Positions 60,657 through 64,000 of a stretch of 64,000 nucleotides of DNA are shown piece after piece (positions within the stretch are counted from its first letter, which is position 1; each line of letters begins with the position of its first letter). The notes below the pieces were generated by a model, which was not told where the DNA came from, did no database searches, and saw nothing but the letters and a program-made list of their open reading frames with translations. Location: the NCBI GenBank assembly GCA_026120185.1, contig JANUWF010001625.1:930001-994000 (forward strand), written 5' to 3'. The position numbers were made by a program, and so were the translations under genes. This stretch comes from Voacanga thouarsii. Its lineage: Eukaryota > Streptophyta > Magnoliopsida > Gentianales > Apocynaceae.

Positions 60657-62212
60657 TGATAGGGCCTAAATTAGTCATATATTTCCTAGTTATTTGAGAC
60701 TATTTTGTGATACATTTTGTTCAATAACTGGTCATATTCCTTCGTATTTGAAATTTTACCCTTACAAAGGTATTTTGTGCATTATTTCAGAATTTAGAGG
60801 TAAAATAAAACAAAAACGTCACTAAACAGAATAGAGGCAGCGCCAGCTAGGACAGGACATGCGACGCCAGCCACATGGTGGTGCTGGTACGCACTTCAAG
60901 GCGATAAAAAATGGTGAAATAGAGTTGAACATAACACAGTCAACGTTGGTTGGGAGCCCAGAGGCAGTGCTGACTGCACTCTGGAATGGTTGGGAGAGAA
61001 ATCAAGAAAAATCGACAAACGAATGGAGAATTAAACCACAACCGGCGCCGGCCTAGGCAGGACAGGCGTCGCCGGTTTTGCCCTGGTGCTGAGATGGTGC
61101 TGCGATTTTCACGTGCGTTTTTTGGCAATTTGTAGAGTTTTAGTATTTTCCTACTTCTAGTCGGCCAGAAACCTTAGAGGCACGATTTTAGGCACTTCTA
61201 AAGCCTATAAATAGAGGGAAAACACAAGGGAAAAGGGAGAATTCACATATCAAAATAGAAAATCACTCAAATTAAAGGAGGAAATCGTTAGTTCAAGAAA
61301 GATTATACAAGAAGATCTACAAAGAAAGAAGAAGGTGGCTTATCTATGAGTATTTTCTTTTAACTTTGTTTCTTTTTCTTGAAAGATGATGTATTATTTT
61401 TTTTATTGTAATTTGACATTGTTTTTTGTATTCATGATTTTTAGAGTTGTTTTGATCTTTTGATTAATTGATTATTATTCCTGGTATTTAATTACTTATA
61501 CTAATTTTGAGATTAGTTGGTTGTTTCTTTCCATTAACTTGCTTGACCAAAGGGGTTAATGATGGTCTCAATTTATTAATTTTATATTTGTTATCTCTTA
61601 ACTTGCTTGACCAAAGAGGTTAGTTGTTAAAAACTGAGTAATTAAAGATTAAATAATGTCTGCCAGATCATGGATTCATTAGTTAGCTTCATGTTTTACG
61701 TTTGCCAGTCCATGAAAATTTAATTAAGGATTGTGTTTAATGCATCTTTTGGGTAAATTAGTTGGGACTGACCATGTGATGCTAGTTTATCTAAAAGATA
61801 GTGATTTCATGGATTGACCAAATAAGTAAATCTATACTAATCCTTCATGAATTCAAGGGAACAATTAGTTACAGTAATGATTGGGTACTTTAAGATCATG
61901 GTTGTCAAAATAATAGTTTGAGTTACATAATTCTTCATCATTGACATGTATATATTCTTTTACTTTATTTTATCTTATTTTATTTTCCTTTTTATTCTTT
62001 TCTACTTTATCGAGTCGGTTAAACAATGAAAGAAAAGTGATTAATGTATACTTGTTCCTGGAGGATCGACAGTCATTTTAAACCCTATGCTATGCTTAAT
62101 GATGAGTACGCTTGCTTATATGTGTAATTTGGGGTTAACGTTTTAATTTAAACTTGATTAAGAATGTGCTTTTTTTTATATATATTTATATACCTAAATT
62201 CAAACACATCAG
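60657..62212 (+). mobile_element. Family A 3' LTR
   Basis: TGATAGGGCC to ACACATCA, 1,556 bp, preceded by its own polypurine tract, so this is a 3' LTR. GC-rich modules at 60,835-61,095, TATA box at 61,205. The right flank is the SIRE-like envelope-like region (GTCTC). Confidence 0.85.
61205..61214 (+). promoter_or_regulatory. Family A LTR TATA box
   Basis: CTATAAATAG, at the same place as in the other copies. Confidence 0.6.
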
Positions 62213-63620
62213 TCTCACGAAAATGGAAAAAATAAAATCAACCAGACCAAAACTAAATAAGGTTGGAAAAATATCTCCAGTGATGAAGTAGAAGTCATCA
62301 GCCACAAACAAAGGAAAATAAATTGCACCAGATTTCTCGGCTTCCCACTATGACTCCTCAAAATCATCTCCAAAAAAAGAGAGTTCTGAAACTCAGGCAC
62401 TTCGATTTTTAGATTCAAAAAGTGAGTTTGAGTATAATGATTGGCTCTCGAGAAATAGAAATGTGATCGTTGGATATCGAGTAAATCCATCGCCTTTCCT
62501 GAATTACTCCAATGTGTTAAATATATTTCAATCTATTGGTTGGGGTAGTCTACTATCGATTAATGAAAAGATGTTATCTCGTTCATTTGGGAATTCTATG
62601 CTAATATAAGGAAAGGGCGACTTGAGAAAACCATAGGAGGGTTTATGATTAGATGGTATACCTCTAGCGTTGGGGGTAAAAATATTGAGTTTGGCCACTG
62701 TCTTTTAAACCGAGTGTGTGAGGTTAGAGATGGAGGAATGCAACATTTTGAGCTGAATAAGTTTCTAGAAGCAACTGACAAGTTTGAGTTAAAAAAGTTT
62801 GAAGAACTGTTTATTGGTGGAAGGAGTTTTAAAAAGTCCAGTGACAGAAACACAAAGTGGCTAAATAGAGAAGGCAGGAACCTACACCACATGGTGTCAA
62901 CTATGGTGGTCCCAAGTTTTGGTCACAAAACCTCCATTAAAGTAATGCAAATGGTGATTATGTTAGCACTGGTTGAAGGAAGGCAAATAAGTTTTAGGTT
63001 CCTTGTTGTAAAATTAATGTTGTAGACTAGAAACACCTCTTGCAAGATACTGTTGTATGGGAATTCGCTAACAAAATTGTTTAGGCACTTTGATGTTGAT
63101 TTAAATTCATTTCCCTCCACACCCTAAAAAATAAATGTGTACAACTTTAAGTCTTTTGAGTTCACGGGACATGTAAGATTGGAAGATGAATGGAAGCTGC
63201 TGTGTGATGCTACTAGAGATGAAAGGGAAAAACTGTTGAAAATGAAAGCGAAAGGCAAAAAATGCCCTGTCCGTTGGAGTTAAAAGGAAACCTAAGGAAG
63301 AACCTCAGGAAGAATCCTCTACCAAAGGGAAAAAGTGGGCTTAGGACAAAGGATTATATGAAAGCATCTTTGATGCCATCAATTCTCTGGATGTTACATT
63401 AGATGGCCTTAGTGCAGAAAGTCAAACTCTTGGAAACAGACTGACTGCGGTAGAAGAGAAGGCACAAATGGATCAACCGGTGTTTACTTCGTCAGCACCT
63501 TCTCTAGCAAAGGAAACAGCAGAGAAAATAGTTCTCGAGGAAGAAACTGTACGAGAACAAACTATTGAGAAAGTGACGGTCACTGTGCACAACAAAAAAG
63601 AATCCCCACATTAGAAAGAT
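62213..63620 (+). pseudogene. Envelope-like / plant transposon protein region of SIRE-like element
   Basis: Not pol. Plus-strand text, across several frames, gives RFLDSKSEFEYNDWLSRN (about 62,410), then the open segment 62,645-63,025 beginning MIRWYTSSVGGKNIEFG and containing GGRSFKKSSDRNTKWL, and later a Lys-rich and Glu-rich tail (63,200-63,600). Its place after pol fits the extra, envelope-like ORF of SIRE elements, and the style matches the 'putative plant transposon protein' domain (recalled, not searched). No signal peptide or clear membrane segment was seen. Stops and frameshifts break it. Confidence 0.55.
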
Positions 63621-63982
63621 GTAGCACCGCTTAACCCCTCTGAACCTCGTGTCTCATCTGGGAAGAGACAGAAACATGTGGTGGTTAAGAGGAAACCAAG
63701 TAGGCTTGCTGGACAACACACCAGAAAAGGTGTCGGATCAAAGATTGAAACAATGCACATCTTTTGAGTGACCAGATTAGTAGATTGCACTCCAGCCAAT
63801 CTCTACTCAGACTGAAATCAATTGTCACTGATATCTTGAACAATTTTTAATTTCCATTTTAGCATTAGAACAATTTATTTTCTGTCTTTTGACTAATATC
63901 TCTGCTCAACTTATGAATGCTTATCTATATATATACTTCTCACTACTTCATTTATATTACTCTTCTTTCTTGATTGATGACA
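63621..63982 (+). other. Untranslated 3' region of SIRE-like element
   Basis: AT-rich, no supportable frame, leading to the polypurine tract. Confidence 0.5.
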
Positions 63983-63997
63983 AAAGGGGAGAAAAAT
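63981..63997 (+). other. SIRE-like polypurine-rich tract
   Basis: ACAAAAGGGGAGAAAAA, the kind of purine tract that precedes the 3' LTR in SIRE elements. The LTR itself would be just outside the window. Confidence 0.55.
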
Positions 63998-64000
63998 AGT

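Larger units (their letters stand above)
52346..64000 (+). mobile_element. SIRE-like Ty1/copia element, interrupted and running off the window
   Basis: Plus-strand order: truncated 5' LTR, initiator-Met primer site, gag with zinc knuckle, protease, integrase, RT (broken at 57,597), foreign insertions (57,598-62,212), an envelope-like region and a polypurine-rich end. gag style, primer site, an extra region after pol and the ACAAAAGGGGAGAA end all suit the SIRE/Maximus lineage (known structure; lineage inferred). Frames are broken in many places. The 3' LTR would lie beyond 64,000. Confidence 0.75.

Overview
The window looks like nuclear DNA from a plant, most likely a eudicot (inferred). It is AT-rich, lacks compact genes, and is almost entirely nested LTR retrotransposons of plant type: Ty1/copia with initiator-tRNA-Met primer sites, a SIRE-like copia, Ty3/gypsy pol remnants, Athila/Tat-like non-autonomous elements with a tRNA-Asp primer site, and CACTA DNA transposon pieces. 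No rRNA gene, functional tRNA gene, CRISPR array or intact cellular gene was seen. The species cannot be named from the sequence. Names used below: family A = elements whose LTR begins TGATAGGGGC; family B = elements whose LTR begins TGTTATGAGGG; copia-1 = LTR beginning TGTTAGTGTTATGCCC.

Layout. 1-732: gypsy-type LTR piece. 733-8,772: a minus-strand family B element (internal region plus 5' LTR), invaded by a family A solo LTR (1,744-3,279) and by a CACTA-type element in the LTR (5,411-7,473, TSD AGT). 8,773-16,622: LTR-like DNA holding a four-level nest: a family B solo LTR (TSD TTAAT) contains a copia-1 solo LTR (TSD AGTTT), which contains a truncated second copia. 16,628-18,065: family A solo LTR (TSD AGTAC). 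18,640-23,667: minus-strand gypsy remnant (LTR, IN, RNase H, RT, PR), cut by a copia LTR (23,668 to about 26,850) that itself holds a solo LTR (24,499-26,044, TSD CTAAG). 26,850-30,930: the only stretch that is not clearly retroelement. It has a broken first exon of a HUA2-like PWWP-domain gene (minus strand, about 28,217-28,395) and a 154-bp tandem repeat. 30,926-31,619: CACTA right end. 31,620-44,588: plus-strand family B 3' half and 3' LTR, with a complete copia-1 element (35,223-44,349, minus, TSD AACTT) inside the LTR. 44,589-46,797: gypsy integrase scrap and a copia-1-like 3' LTR. 46,798-52,345: a family A element with both LTR ends, tRNA-Asp primer site, polypurine tract and a non-gag-pol decayed reading frame. 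52,346-64,000: a SIRE-like copia element (truncated 5' LTR, gag, PR, IN, RT, envelope-like region, polypurine tract), split by a gypsy-type LTR and a family A 3' end.

How the parts relate. No gene set looks able to act now: every pol frame carries stops or frameshifts. Target-site duplications and sequence continuity across insertions give a relative order of events. The points most worth a second look are the decayed non-gag-pol frame in the family A element, the HUA2-like exon with a 46-bp tandem duplication, the arrays of about 35-bp palindromes in family B-like LTRs, GC-rich modules shared by unrelated LTR families, and the copia-1 gag-pol that kept one frame while losing codons by changes of the C-to-T/G-to-A type.
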